In this document: positions 22,968 to 35,630 of the stretch, one piece after another
Layout of the letters: the number at the start of each line of letters is the position of its first letter
Numbering within the stretch: the stretch's first letter is position 1
Origin: Setoptus koraiensis
Lineage: Eukaryota > Arthropoda
Length of the DNA stretch: 64,000 bases
Assembly (NCBI GenBank): GCA_048013815.1
Contig: CM106586.1
Span: forward strand, 20,522,001-20,586,000
Reading direction: 5' to 3'
Position numbers and translations under genes: made by a program
Notes under the pieces: generated by a model
What the model saw: the letters and a program-made list of their open reading frames with translations, nothing else
What the model was told of the DNA's origin: nothing
The model's database searches: none

Positions 22968-23035
22968 TGCTGTTGTTGCTGCTGCTGCTGTTGTTGCTGC
23001 TGCTGCTGTTGCGGCTACATGTTGCTGTTGCGGCT
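22968..23035. repeat. CTG/TTG triplet tract
   Basis: GTTGCTGTTGTTGCTGCTG-type reiteration, CAG/CAA on the minus strand. Confidence 0.8.
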
Positions 23036-23820
23036 ACACGACGTTGCCCAAGCCCGAGCCGAGCCCGAGCGGCATCGAGCCGGCGACTCGCGACTGCAGT
23101 GTTAGTCACCTGTAATTTTTATCGCTTTTCCACAATCATGCTGTTCCGCGATACACACACGCTATTGGCGCTGGCTGTTCGCCTATCATAGTTGCGGCCT
23201 ATGCCAATATGCGCTGGCTGACAAGATAAAAGGATAAAAGTTATTGTATTATCGATACGCACAACACTGCTCGCCGGGCCGTGTGTTTGTCTCTGTCTGT
23301 CATGAGCAAATGGGTGACAATTAATCAATTATCTCGTCGACTTGGCAACACGCCGCACGCTGCCGCTGCTGGCTGCGAACTCGCCAAACAACATTTGATC
23401 GAGCTCTCTCTCTCGCTGTCGGCCCTCGGTCTCTCTCGTTCGCGAATGGCGGCGATCCGACTCGGCGATTCATATCGGCGCTCATGATCGGCCACGACGA
23501 CCGCGGCGCCCGCTCAGGTGAGCCGGCCGGCCGGCCAACAATGGTCACCGCTGGCCGTTCTCTCGCTCCGTCAGCTGCGAGTCGCCGCTTGAGTCACCTC
23601 CGCTCCGAGTTGCCGCCGCTCGGCGTTGCCTCCGCTCCGAGTTACCGCCGCTCGGGGTAATCTCAGAGCGGAGCCGGGTTGTTCTCGCTGATGCAAGACA
23701 CACGCAGCAGCAGCGTCGCCGAAAATGGCCAGAAATGAGCTTGGCCAGGCTCGTTGGTGCTCAGGCAAATCACCGGCAGCAGCTTGCTTTATCCGCGACA
23801 CAGCGACACACATAGACATA

Positions 23821-23860
23821 GAGAGACACGGAGAGACATGGAGAGACACGGAGAGACATG
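23821..23860. repeat. Two exact 20-bp copies
   Basis: GAGAGACACGGAGAGACATG twice in tandem, flanked by diverged GACACAG/GACATAG units. Confidence 0.9.
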
Positions 23861-24022
23861 GCGAGACTGTCTGGCGAGCCGGCCGAGATTTCCTCGGCGC
23901 AGTCAACTAATAATACCCTGCCAATAGCTTGTCTCGGCGGCGCTGAGGCAGCCCTGCAGTCGGCGCAAGCGATCAGCTGTGGCCAATCTGTCTGCGACTT
24001 CCGCCGCTGAGTGAGCGAATCG

Positions 24023-24036
24023 GCGCCAGATGGCGC
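24023..24036 (+). promoter_or_regulatory. CTCF-like motif (weaker)
   Basis: GCGCCAGATGGCGC matches 12 of 14 positions of CCASYAGRKGGCRS and shares the 10-mer CAGATGGCGC with the site at 12657-12670. Confidence 0.3.
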
Positions 24037-24498
24037 TTCTCGCAACTCACAGTCCCCTCTGTTCGTGGTGTCGCCGTGAGCCACCGCCCACCGCCAAACA
24101 GCCCGGCCCGCGACGGCCGCTCGGGCTCGATCGCGGGCTCGATCGCGGGCTCGACTGTCCGATCGGACGCTGCCGAGACGGGCGAACCAGATCGAGGGCT
24201 CGTGTGAAAAGATCAGACCGAATTGAATCGGCGCATTTGGCACGCAACAGACGCGTAGCTCACGTAACTGTTCGTGTGCGCGCTCGCCGCGCCACTAAGC
24301 CGCCGACCGGCCAGTGGATTTAGGCAAATTTGTGCATCGCATCCAATCTGGCGACAGGTGGCGAGCGCTCGTGGCCAAGGCTACAGCTGACTTGTGAAAG
24401 CTCATTAGCGTTTGTGCGCCACTAATGAACTAATGAGCCAACGTGAGAGCGAGCGAGCTGTGCGCATGAGCGTGTTTTGCGCGTGCACAACTCAGTGT

Positions 24499-24517
24499 CG
24501 CGCGCGCGCGCGCGCGC
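24499..24517. repeat. (CG)9 run
   Basis: Nineteen bases of uninterrupted alternating CG, the strongest Z-DNA-forming simple sequence, and dense in CpG. Confidence 0.97.
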
Positions 24518-24697
24518 CAGGTCTTTCGCAAAATCTTTCGCAAAATAGTGCGCTCAGCTGGCGCCTGCTGCAGCCAACATAACTCGCGCTAATTGAGAAA
24601 TAATGAGTGTTGCGCGCGAACAGCATTTCGCATCACTATTTCGCGAAATCCCTAGCATCTTTTGCATCACTACTTTGCGGGCCCGGCCCGGCAGTGC

Positions 24698-24715
24698 TGG
24701 CTATAAATAGCCAGT
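24698..24715 (+). promoter_or_regulatory. Possible TATA box without an assigned gene
   Basis: TGGCTATAAATAGCCAG contains a textbook TATAAATA inside an almost perfect palindrome. A TCAGTT initiator-like word lies at 24811, too far for a standard 30-bp spacing. No downstream ORF is recognisable, so promoter activity is speculative. Confidence 0.25.
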
Positions 24716-26382
24716 GGCCGCAACGGGCCAATGCGGCAAACAGCCCGCTTGGCGCGGCCCGCTTGGGCGCCCGATCAATTACCCGAATCCGGTGGTTGTT
24801 TCGGGGTTCGTCAGTTCAGTTTGCGGCGCGCGGATGGGCCCACGAGGGCTCAAAAAGGCGGCCCAAGGGCCGAACGGGCGGCCGAGGGGCTGGAGCAGGC
24901 GTCCCAAGGGCTGAGCGGGCGGCCAAAAGGGCAGTTTTTTCGGGCCGCGCGCATCGCTCACTCACAAGAGCGCGCCCGAGAGCGGGGCCCGTCGCTAATT
25001 AATTTCGCCGGGCCCGGTCACGCGTTTGCGTTTAACGGGGGCTCGTTTGTTGCGATTGGCGAGCAAATTGAGTCAATAAAGGGGCGACTTTTTTCTCATG
25101 CCAGCCCGCGATGGCCGCCGTCCGATATCCGCACTAGTTGACGCGCCAGCGGAGCGGTGGCTGCGTCAGCACGGAACGGCGAGCACGGTCGACGCAAGTG
25201 CCAACGGATAGACGGATAAATAATGGCTGGCTGCCACCTCCAGCTCGAGCCAGCCAGCCAGCGAGTGAGTGAGCCAGCCGCCGAGATTGGAGCGACACGA
25301 GGATGGATCAAGTTGTGAGGCGCTCTAATCTCGGCCCGTCATGCACAGCGCCGGCTCAATTGTGCGCCGGCTGCAAGCCGATACGGCGCTTGTCGCCGAC
25401 TGGAGCTTAATTGTCTAATTATAACTTGGCACTTGATACAATAATAAACTCGCTAGCGAGCGACTAGCGAGATCATATGATGGCGTCGATGTGCCGCATT
25501 GGGCGACGCATCGGGCGCGATAGTTGGCGGCGGCGACAAGCCGCATGCTTGCGCTGTCGCAACGAGCTTGCCAGCGAGCACGCCGGCCACGTCGGACTGC
25601 GGGCAACTTTACAACTTTGGAAATAACACACACACACGAGAGTGTGATAAAGTGTGCGGATAAATAAAAGTGTCGGGATAAATAGAATGGACAGAGTTTC
25701 GCGAATTGTCAACAGAGCGCGACAACCATTCCGCTGAACGTTGGTCGGAATGGGCAAGACGACGACGGCGACGACGACGATCTCACGTGGCAGCGGCAAT
25801 GATGTCACCAGTGGCACCGACTGGCCTTGTCTTTGGCGCTGGCAGCGGCCAAAAGCTGCCCATGTCCATGTGATCTCGTGTTGCTCTCGAGTGGAGCGAA
25901 CGAGATGTGGCGAGCGAGATACAGAATGGGAGATATACGCCGAGAGCGAGCGAGAGAGAATCAATCAAATGTTAATATCAATAACAACAACAACAACAAC
26001 AACAACATTTGGCGAGCTAGCCGGCATCAGATCATCGCGGCGCCGGCTGTTTATTTATTATCACATTACACACTTTAGTGGTGCTGTTGCGGCGGCTGGC
26101 GCAGCCAACTAGTCGGTTGGTAGTTGCATAGTTCTAGTTTACTTTGCCCGTCTGTATGTCCAATCGTAATATCGTCGTCTCTTTAATATTTAATGTTATA
26201 TCATCATCGTTATATTATATTATGTGTCTAGCTAGTTTATTCGCTGGCGCTCGCTGGCGCTCGCTGCCGGCTGGCTGGCTGGCGAGCTCGCAGCAGCGAT
26301 AGCTGGAGCTGTTGTTGGTTATCAGTGAAAATGTAATGCTAATCGGAGCTCATGTATACACAGCGAGCGAGCGACAGCCAAC

Positions 26383-26478
26383 AAACTACAACTACGCCAA
26401 ACTACAACCACGGCAAACTACAACCACGGCAAACTACAACCACGGCAAACTACAACCACAGCAAACTACAACTACAGC
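26383..26478. repeat. 16-bp tandem repeat, six copies
   Basis: AAACTACAACCACGGC recurs every 16 bp from 26383. The first and last copies are diverged and the central ones nearly identical. Confidence 0.93.
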
Positions 26479-26696
26479 AAACAAGCCACGGCCTATGCTT
26501 GTATGTGTAATATCATCGCCAGCCGAGACCACTACCGTCAACCACCGGCACCACCGCCAACCACCGCCACTAACAAACCATCCGTATGACCATACCACCA
26601 TTACATGCATATTACATGCGATGGCTTGCGAGAGAAGTGGCGCGCAAATGTCTATTTATGTTTATCATTTGCTCTCTTGGCTCGCTTCATCGTCGC

Positions 26697-26744
26697 GTAT
26701 CGTCGCCTGTATCGTCGCCTGTATCGTCGCCTGTATCGTTGGCC
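26697..26744. repeat. 12-bp tandem repeat
   Basis: About four copies of TATCGTCGCCTG. Confidence 0.88.
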
Positions 26745-27597
26745 GAGGTTGACGCGGGCGCGACCCGCGAGGGGACGCTAATGCGCTTTCAGCGCCACTG
26801 GCGAGTTGCCGCCAGTAGGCACCCATGCGCCTATTGATGAATGTGTCGATGGTCGATGAGCGTGTGCAGCAGCAGCAGCAACAAAACGAAGCGCAACACT
26901 TGGCGCGACACACAAGTTGTCGCTGGCTGTCGCGAGCGCGTCGCAAGCGCGCCTAGCGTGCAAAACCCGCACACAGCATGAGCGCTTTAGAGCGCGCCAC
27001 ACAAACTAGGGAAAGCGATCGGATCACGGGCCACATCTAATGCAATGCTATTAGCGCCACTCTCACAGATTAGTCTACAAATAGATATAAATATAAATAC
27101 GAGTATAAGTATAAATATAAATATAAATGGCGCGATAGCCATAGTTATCCCAACAGCGTCACATGCGAGCATACAGTCACCGTGAGCAGCAGTCATCATA
27201 GTTACATAACATTGGCACGGCGAGAGAGGGCATGACTAGCATGCTATTGCTCACACGGTGCAATGATGGTGTCATTGAACGGATAGTCGAAATTGCTTCC
27301 TGTTGTTGGCTGCTGTTGTCAGTGGCAACAGCAGCGACAGCAGCGACAGCTTCACAACCGGCCAACAAAGTGACACTAGCCAGCCAGGGGGGCCTGGGGT
27401 GTTCACATTGAAGTGATCCAAGCGATCTAATGAACTCGCTCACGCTTACGTAACTTGCGTACTCCTGTTCTCTAATCTTCTTTTGTTGTTTTTGTCCATG
27501 CATTTTATTTTTATTTTCATTTCTCTTTATCATTTCTCTTTATTTTAAAGCCCATGTCACCTATTGCTGGTCGTCGATGGTATCATATCTGCGTTGA

Positions 27598-27631
<34 letters not shown>

Positions 27632-28044
27632 GTAAGCCCCTGTAGTACAGGGCCTGTACGACATGGCCTGCAGTCGTGGCGATCATCATATGATTTCTCG
27701 CATGTTAGTCTCGGGCTCACTTTGGGCGCTCACAGCCGCCCGGCTCTACACTCTACGGCGGCCCGATCGGCCGGCCGTACAGAGTAGAGTGCGCAGGCAA
27801 CGGCGACAATTATCCGCACGGGCACCACCCGACACCGACGCAGCATCGGCGACGCGGCCGGCAGCGGCCCGCACCTACACAAACGAGCTTGATAATAAGC
27901 AACGATAATTATCAATTTACACTAGCTAAACGCAGCAAATCGAAGTAAATGTGTTGCACTGACACTGTGAGCGCGGCTCGGCGGTGGCAATGCCGCCACG
28001 GCCGTGCTCTATCCATGCTCGGCGGTGCCGAGCGTCGCGAGTAT

Positions 28045-28116
28045 CGAAACGCTTGTCGAAACGCCCGTCGAAGCGCCTGTCGAAACGCCTGTCGAAACGT
28101 GTGTCGCAACGAAACG
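28045..28116. repeat. 12-bp tandem repeat
   Basis: CGAAACGCCTGT and variants (cttgt, cccgt, gtgtgt), six copies. A 10-bp GATACGC(C/A) array follows at about 28195-28235. Confidence 0.85.
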
Positions 28117-28342
28117 TCTGAAAGTGGCTCGATGGCTGCGATCGGCGCGATCGCAGCTTGCACAGCCTCAGATATACGAGATATTCGAGGTATACGAGAT
28201 ATACGCAGATACGCAGATACGCCGATACGCCGATACGCGAAATCTCTACGCGCCGCCTGCTACAGAGCGCAGCCGATAAATAAGTGGGTAAATGTCGACA
28301 GTGCAAACAGATAGGGTTCAAGCGAGTTCACCTATCCATTCA

Positions 28343-28408
28343 TCGGATCGCTTGCGTCGGATCGGCTGCGTCGGATCGGCTGCGTCGGATCGGCTGCGTC
28401 GGATCTCG
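28343..28408. repeat. 15-bp tandem repeat
   Basis: Four to five copies of GGATCGGCTGCGTC plus one base. Confidence 0.9.
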
Positions 28409-31400
28409 GCTCGGCCGGCTCATCTGCTTATCAGACGTCATCTCGGCAATCCGTCGCTGCTGCTTTTGCCGATTTTGTCGCGCGTTTGCACAAATCTCGC
28501 TCGCGTCTGAGCTCGCCGCCGTCGCCGTCCCGAGCCGACGCAAACGTCGCCCGGGCGCAAGCGGGCGAACGTCGGCCAATCTCGGAGCGGGCGCGGGCGG
28601 AAGGTCGGCCGAGGGACGGAGCGTCGACGAATCGGGCACGAGACGTCGACGAATCGGGCACGAGACGTCGACGGAGCATCGACGAATAGGGACGCAGCAT
28701 CGATGAAACGGCACGAAGCGTCGACGAAACAGCCCGACAGCGACGCGCGGTCGCCGCTCGACGCTAATAACACGCCGGGCCGCACAAAAATAACAGCGTC
28801 GCCGTTGCGTCATTACAATGTGACAGCACACAAACAGATGTCGCAATGCCATATTGCCCGTTGGTGGTGCTCTGGCAGCCAACTACGGCAACGGCCCGCT
28901 AACGCACCGCGAGGCGCCGCTCGTCTGAACTTGGAATGTGTCGTCTTGAACTGGGCTGGCTAGTTGCGCCAGTCGCCGTCATGGGCGCCACTCGTCGGTG
29001 CCAGGGGCCCCACTCGCGCGGCATCACCTCATAACGGCGCACCATCCATACGCGAGGGCGCACAACTGGTACGCGGGCGGCGCACAGGAACAGGAAGCCG
29101 GTCACAGTTGTAACTGTTCACGGTTGCTTGTTTGCATTTACTCACGACACTCGCGAACAGTGATCGCCACTGACAGCGCTGTGACATACTGCTGGTTACC
29201 CGTGTGCAAACCGCGGGCGCCGCACGGGCACAAATTGAGCCATTTGTTATGCAAGCGCAGCTGCCGGTTGCGGGCCCAAAGGCTGGCCGCGTCTAGCCAG
29301 ACGACGGCGGTTGCGTCAGCGGGCCCAACTTAATCAGTCGCAATTGATGGGCGCATCGAGCAACTAACTACTGTAGCGATACTGTAATGATCACGCAAAC
29401 GATCGACGCACAGGCCGCACAGGCGGCACAGGCGTTGCGCCCATTTTTTGGCGCGCCGGGTATCTGTGCGACGGTCACGCCAACCCGCCGGCCAGGCGCC
29501 CGACCGGCCCTGCCCGAACCAGCCACACCGGCGACACAGGCGACCAGAGCAGCGCCCGAACCGGCCCGGCGGCCATGTGGCCGGCTGTTGGCAGCGCCGC
29601 CATGGTCCGTTGCGCCGGTTGCGTGGCCCGCTTAACGGCGGCCGCTCGCCAGTCGGCACAATTGGCAATTGTCGGTGCCGTTCGCGACATTCGCGACACT
29701 CGCAGTGGCGGCCGCAGGCGAGCCGCCTCCACCGGCCACCACAAGTCCGCTGTTTGATGCAACGACAAGTGAGCCGTGAATTGTCGCCCACTGTCGGCGC
29801 CCGTTTGTGCGCCGGCCGGCCGGTCGCTCCGGCCAGCGGTCAGCGGACAGGTCCGCCGCAGCGCTTGCCACCGACCGCATTGGTGCGAATTCGAGCAAAA
29901 TCGTGCGCCCAGAGCCAACGTGCGGCGCCCGCGGCCAGGCTGACGGGCCGGCACGAGAGAGAGAGAGAGAGAGACAAATGAGAGCCACTCGGCATAGACG
30001 ATCGACGGGCCGGGACCGGGCCGGCGCTGTGACAATGCGCATCGGGCAGCGCGGGCCGTCCGATCATCTGATTAATGGCGGTGATACCGTTATGTTTGCG
30101 CTGGCTTGTCGACTGTGTCTGGCGGCCACAGTTGTCGCCGTGGCTGTTGGTTTGCGGCCCGGCAGCCACTCTCGTCTCGGCTAAACCGCGTTTGAGTGTG
30201 TGTGTTGACACCATTAATTTGTTTGATTTGCATGTTCCGTCTGTTTGCGGTGGCTCCGTTGGCCGGGCCGGGCCGGCCCGGCCCGGCGAGCCAGCGCCCG
30301 GTGTTTCGCTCGCCGCGTTGCCGTTGGAGCGGCCCGACGAGCGCTGCTCGGCCGCGCTCGGCCGGCCGGCTCGCCGCGAGGAATAAAACTGCCCCAATGG
30401 CACGAAGCGAATCCGCTGCATCTGGACATAGCAGCGTTTGTGACACGACTCAGTGGCACCGGCTCGCTGCCATTGGTGCACGTCTTTCTTTTATTTCACT
30501 TGTTCGCCCATTCGCCTATTCACTTATTTATTGTTGCCAGTTGGCCAGTCGCCGGCGCAGACTGTGGCACGCAGACTGGCCAGTCGGAATGGCGGCTGCG
30601 CTCCGCTCGCAATCAATTATCTATCATCAAATGTTTATAATCCGGCTCGAAATGAGCGCAAGTGCTGGCCGGCCGGCCGGTCGGCCGGCATGTCGACTGG
30701 CTTTGAAACGCGCATTAATGGCCCGGCCTTAATGTCAGCCGACTCATGGCTCGGCCGGCGCTGGTCGCGCCGCCGGCCCGAGCTCCGCACCGAGCTCCGC
30801 ACCGAGCTTCGGACCGAGCTGCGCACAGACGCAACTGTGTGCTTGCGGGCGCCCGCCGTTGACGGGCAGCGTCGGCCAAGGCCAGCGGTCGCTTCGGCGA
30901 GCGTCTCGCCGGCGCAACAGCCTCAGCTGACTCGCCAGTGGCCGGCCACGGCTCGACTGGTGGCGAGTCGTCGAGTCGCCAATTAGTGGAGTCTTAATGT
31001 CGTCGCATCGTCGGATCGTCGCATTGCCGCATCGTCGCGGAAGCGGCAGCTGCCCGCTCGCGCTCTAGCGGCCGGTTACGCGCACAACTGGCCTTGCAGT
31101 GGAAAAGTCGCGGCTCGAACTGCGAACGCCCCGTTTCGACTCGCATTATTCTCATTATTCTCGGCGTTCTCGGTCGTCGGTGTTGCCAGTGGTCGCTCCA
31201 TTCTTATCGCGCTAGCGGTGCCAGTGGCGAAGCGAGCTCGCACGCAGCACCCGCGGACAAAGCGCTCGCGAAGCCAGTCAGAGGTCATTGGCCTGTTGCT
31301 GTTCCCGTAATCATTGCGCCTATTATGTCCATCGGCCGCCATTATCTGTCGCGCCCACTGCCGGCCGGCCACCCGCCCGCCGCTAGGTGTCTCTCGGGTC

Positions 31401-32198
31401 GATCACCGGTCAGTGGTGCGGCCCGAAGCGCCGCAATCGGCCCGACGGGCACAATGAGCGCAAGTGGCCGCACCGGGCCGAGACTCGCCCACAGAAGTGA
31501 CCGGTGCGGCGCTGTTGGCAGCGATTGTTGTTGCGGTATGTTGTGTTGTCGATGGTCGTGTAATTGAACAACAAGTGCAAGTGTCAGTGGCGCGGCCAAC
31601 ACACACACACACAAACTTTGACACTTGCACCGCTGCCCAAACTGCTGGCAGCGTGCACAGGTGAGCCGCTGCGAATGCCTGCCCATATTGTTATATTATA
31701 TATTGTGTGCACCATTATCATTATCAGCTGTTGGCCTGCTCGGCGCTGTCGATGGCCCGTTTGCAATGCTTGGCTTGTTTTGTTCGTCGGCTCACCGACG
31801 CCCGACAATGATGACGCTGCACCGCGCACCAGCGAGCTGCACCGCGCACCAGCGAGACGCACCGTGCACCGGCGAGCCGCGCCGTGCAGTGCACCAGCGA
31901 GACAGTTATGAGCTGTTGTTACGCCTGTTGGCCGGCAGAGAGCGAGAGAGAGAGAGCGGCCACTTGTTGAGTCGCGAACAAGCGACAGTGCCCGTCAGCG
32001 TCGCGTCCGTCCCGACTCGACATTCTCGAGTGGCTCAGCCATGGGCCGTTCGGACCGAACGAGCGGCCGACTCGAACGGAGCGAGCGACTCGCAAAGAAG
32101 CGACGGCGCAAATAATAGCTCACAGCACGCACCGACCGAGCTGTCTTGAGGCGCAGGACTCGAGAGGCGGAGAGCGTTGAACTCTGGCTCGCTGCCAC

Positions 32199-32254
32199 TT
32201 GCTGACCACTGCTTGCTGACCAGTGCTTGCTGACCAGTGCTTGCTGACCAGTGG
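32199..32254. repeat. 14-bp tandem repeat
   Basis: Four copies of CTTGCTGACCAGTG, the first with CACTG. Confidence 0.9.
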
Positions 32255-33195
32255 CCGCAGCGAGAGCGGCCGCGGCGAGAGTGGCCGCCGGCCGGCGAGC
32301 GCTAATCTCGCTGTCGGTGGCTGGCGAGTGGCGCAAGCTGGCGAACGCGCAACTTGCACGGAGCGCCGCGTCGGAGCGTTCGGCGGCGCAAAGCCGAAGC
32401 CGCAGAGCCCGTTCGGTGCGCGTTCGCTGCCCGTCCGTTTGATGCTGGCCAGCACTGTCGCCGGTGGCGAACGCGCCAGCACGCCAGCGATTGGCCAACT
32501 CACCGCGGATGGACGCGCCTGACAAGCCAACTGGCGCTGGCTTAATGAGCTGCGCCGCTGTCGAACGCTTCGCGTTCGCCGCGAACGCTGCCAACTCGAA
32601 CGCTGCGAACGCTTCGGAGCGACCTCGAAGCGCTCGTTTGTGCCAGCGAGCGCTGCCCTGGCTCATTACTCATGGCGCTTGTGGAGCGAGCGCTGGCCAG
32701 CCGATGCCCGCAACAGGCAAGCGCCCGACGAGCCCGACGAGCCCGTGGAAGGCGGCGCAGGGCTCGTCGGCCGACATGCCGGCCAACGAGACGCCATAAC
32801 GAGCAGAGAATAAATAATAATAAATAACAAATATAAATAAAATAATGGTGCTGAGTGCGTATAACAAAGGCACGCGAAATGACAGACCAACACGAACTAA
32901 CATGATAACACAACAACCGACACAACCACGACGCGGCCGCCCGTCTGCGCACCGGGCAAAACTTTCGCCGCTGCCCGCCGGCCGGTGCCTCAACTTGTGG
33001 CGCTGACCGGCTCATGGGAGCACAGCCAAGCCAAAACAGGCCAGAATTAAAGATAGATGGCCAGACAGACGAGACGACACGAAGCAAGCGTGAGTGACCA
33101 CCGAAACGGAACTGTGCCAAGCGGCGCCGCTGCGCAACCCGCGCGGCCGGTCCGCCGAGCTGCACCTGCCCGCGAAGGGCAACCTGTTGCACGGC

Positions 33196-33237
33196 TCTTG
33201 CCGCTCTTGCCGCTCTTGCCGCTCTTACCGCTCGTAT
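33196..33237. repeat. 9-bp tandem repeat
   Basis: Copies of CTCTTGCCG followed by CTCTTACCG and CTCGTATAG. Confidence 0.85.
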
Positions 33238-33769
33238 AGCTCGGGTGATCGGCGATCGCGCCGTCTTATCAGCGACAATCAGCGAGCGCGCCGCCGATAA
33301 TCACTTGGCCGAGCAGCGCCTGCGCCGCCGCTAATCTAATTAGCTAATCAGCGTTGTTTGGCGGCCCCAATTGTCTTGCTGCGCACGAGAGTGTGCACAG
33401 CGCTCGGTTGCATCAGCCGAATCAGTTCGTCGAGCCGCCGCCGACCGGGCCAGCCGGTCGCGTCGGGCCTGCCGACTCGGCCCGGCGGCAGCGGCGGCGG
33501 CGGGTCGGCTCAGGCGTGCTCGCCTCGTTCAGCCTTGAACTGAGCCGGCCCGCCGGAAGTGGCTGGCTGGCCGGCTGGCTGCTGCCGCCGCGGGTGCTGC
33601 GCTGGGCGGGTACGGCCCCGCCAGGTCGCCGTGGCAGTGGCACAGGGCCATGGGTAGGGTGTCGGATATATGGGGCATGGACGATGATTCTCTCAAGGCT
33701 AACTGGCGTTGACGTAACCACTGCGAAGAAGGTTGCAGCAGCAGCTTTCGTTTTCATGCTCAACGCGGT

Positions 33770-33915
33770 GGTTGTTGCTGTCGCTGTTGGCCGTCGCTGT
33801 TGCTTGTTGCCGTCGCTGTTGTTGTTGGTGTTGGCGTTGTTGTTGTTGCTGGCGCTGTTGCTGCTGTTGTTGCTGCTGTTGTTGCGGCTGTTGTTGGCGC
33901 TGTTGTTGCCGCTGT
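33770..33915. repeat. TTG/CTG triplet tract
   Basis: About 145 bp of GTTGTTGCTGTTGCCG-type triplets, CAA/CAG on the minus strand. Confidence 0.8.
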
Positions 33916-34371
33916 TGTGTCCAATTGGTGTTGGTTCAAATTATAGCTATTGAAGAAATAGCAACATCATCACTATGTTATCATTACGTTGCTTCTCTGG
34001 CTGGCTCGTCGTTGGGTTTGTTTTGCATTGGCCGGCGCAGTGCGTTGTGTGCGCTAAATGGTGGTAATGGTGGTGCACTTTTGCTCGGTCTATTATCGCT
34101 CTGCGTGGAGCGGCTGCCCGGCCGCCGCCGCAACAACCGGCTCGGCTGCCATGGCAACCGGCCGGCTCTCTCGTTGCAAAGACTGCACCGAGAGCCAAGT
34201 GCGAATAGCCGGCCAAAACGAGCCAGAGCGAGAGAGAGAGAGCGAAAACAACGACCAGCGTCAATAGGTAACGCTAGGCCGGCCAATTCGCCAGCATCAA
34301 TTGTTGTTTGTTGCGAGCGCGGTGTGAGCATCAATTATTAAGCTGCCAGCCAGTTGTTGCTGTCGCTGTCG

Positions 34372-34440
34372 ACGTTGTTGTTGTTGTTGTTGTTGTTGTT
34401 GTTGCTGCTGCTGTTGTTGCTGTTGGCGCGGTTGTTGCCG
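34372..34440. repeat. (TTG)n/CTG tract
   Basis: Begins with about ten TTG triplets, then mixes CTG and GCG. One minus-strand frame would give a long Gln run. Confidence 0.85.
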
Positions 34441-35612
34441 CTGTCGCTCGAAATAGTACAGCCGAAAATAGTGGAAATGAGCGCAAATAAGCGAAAGCAG
34501 CAACCACACCGGCAGCCGTTGCGCAAGGCCCGGCGCAAAAATTAATAACAACAACAATAATGACCGAGGAGAATTATAATTTCATCAGACGCAACACAAA
34601 CTGGCTAACACACCGACAATCGAAGGCCAGTCTAGCCAATGTGTGGCCGGTGCGGGCCGGGCCGGCTTAGCAGCCAGTGTCCACACAATAAGCGCCGCAA
34701 CAGCAACAACAATATCAAGGTGAGACAAGCGCGCAAACACGTTTTATGGCCAGCGATCGGTCGCCGCAACTGCCAACATCAATTAGATCAGCTTGCCGGT
34801 CACGACGCGGCCGCCATCACGCTTGCCGTTTGTCGCCTCGGTCGCCCTGGTCGCTCTCGGCGCGGCCCGTGCGCCGCGGCCCGTGCGCCGCGGCCCGACC
34901 TTGCCAACTTGGCAAATGACTGTGCGCTGCGCTGCTCGCCCGAACCACGTCTCGCAATCTCGCCATGCCAGCCATGTCGCCTCGCCCGAACGGTCCGTCA
35001 GGCGACAACTGTGCCGCCGGCGCGGCACCCAGGCCAGACCGTCGCCGAAGCGAGCGCCACGGGAATGATCCGGCCGCTGCGGCAGTGGTTCGATCTCCGA
35101 TTTCTAGGCCACTGAATCTCGATGACGCCGAATCTCGACGCCGCCGAATCTCGGTGCGAACCGGGCGACCGTCGGGAGCCGCGGACCGGCCCACGGACGG
35201 GCGGCGAGCCAGCCCGAGTTGTCGGCCATTAGCTGTCAGTTGTTTAACTAGCCAAATGATAAATGGCAGACGGTAACATGTTCATATATTACCATTATTT
35301 ATGTGCCTGTTCGGCGCGCACTAGGCGCCGCTTATTGACACTGCCGGCCCGTGCAACCGACAACCAACCGCGCCCGGCTGGCTCACTGCGGTCAGCGGCC
35401 CCAAACCGGTGAACACACACAGCGGCGTCAGCAAACAACCGGCCTAACGAGCAGCGAAGGGGCCCCAAAGCACCCATAGAGCACACATGAATCGTGAGTG
35501 GCAAATGTCAATTTAAATGCTGCCATGATACTGTGCCCAATCTGCTGCTGCACAATCTGTGCTGCAGCGGTCTGTTCTGTGCACCGGTCGGTTCCTGTTG
35601 CGCTGACGCGCA

Positions 35613-35630
35613 CCCGATCAGCTGATCGGG
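35613..35630. promoter_or_regulatory. 18-bp perfect palindrome centred on a CAGCTG E-box
   Basis: CCCGATCAGCTGATCGGG. The inner GATCAGCTGA word recurs in the window (about 17475, 17620, 17729, 20583, 35905). CAGCTG is the core bound by achaete-scute/MyoD-class bHLH dimers. Binding is inferred. Confidence 0.45.

Larger units (their letters stand above)
20901..29800. other. GC-rich non-coding region with simple repeats
   Basis: No gene is identifiable. The frame at 21009-21770 (plus) is open for 253 codons but has no motif. AT-rich islands at 26100-26240 and 27060-27130 (repeated TATAAATA words) interrupt the GC-rich background. Plus-strand CAGGTGAG words at about 22278, 22703 and 23516 could be donors of unrecognised exons. 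Confidence 0.5.

Noticed and set aside
26383-26478. CRISPR-like regular repeats
   Set aside because: Units are head to tail with no unique spacers, and the genome is eukaryotic; it is a minisatellite.
29840-32666. Several 180-220-codon minus-strand frames
   Set aside because: All lie in very GC-rich sequence, overlap in different frames and have no recognisable family.
32542-33192. 216-codon minus-strand frame with a hydrophobic patch
   Set aside because: The hydrophobic part comes from an AT-rich TAAATAA-like stretch; the rest is Arg/Ser/Ala low-complexity with no homology that I can see.
35087-35097. tRNA-like B box (GGTTCGATCTC)
   Set aside because: Does not match the B-box end (TCC), and no A box or cloverleaf can be drawn upstream.
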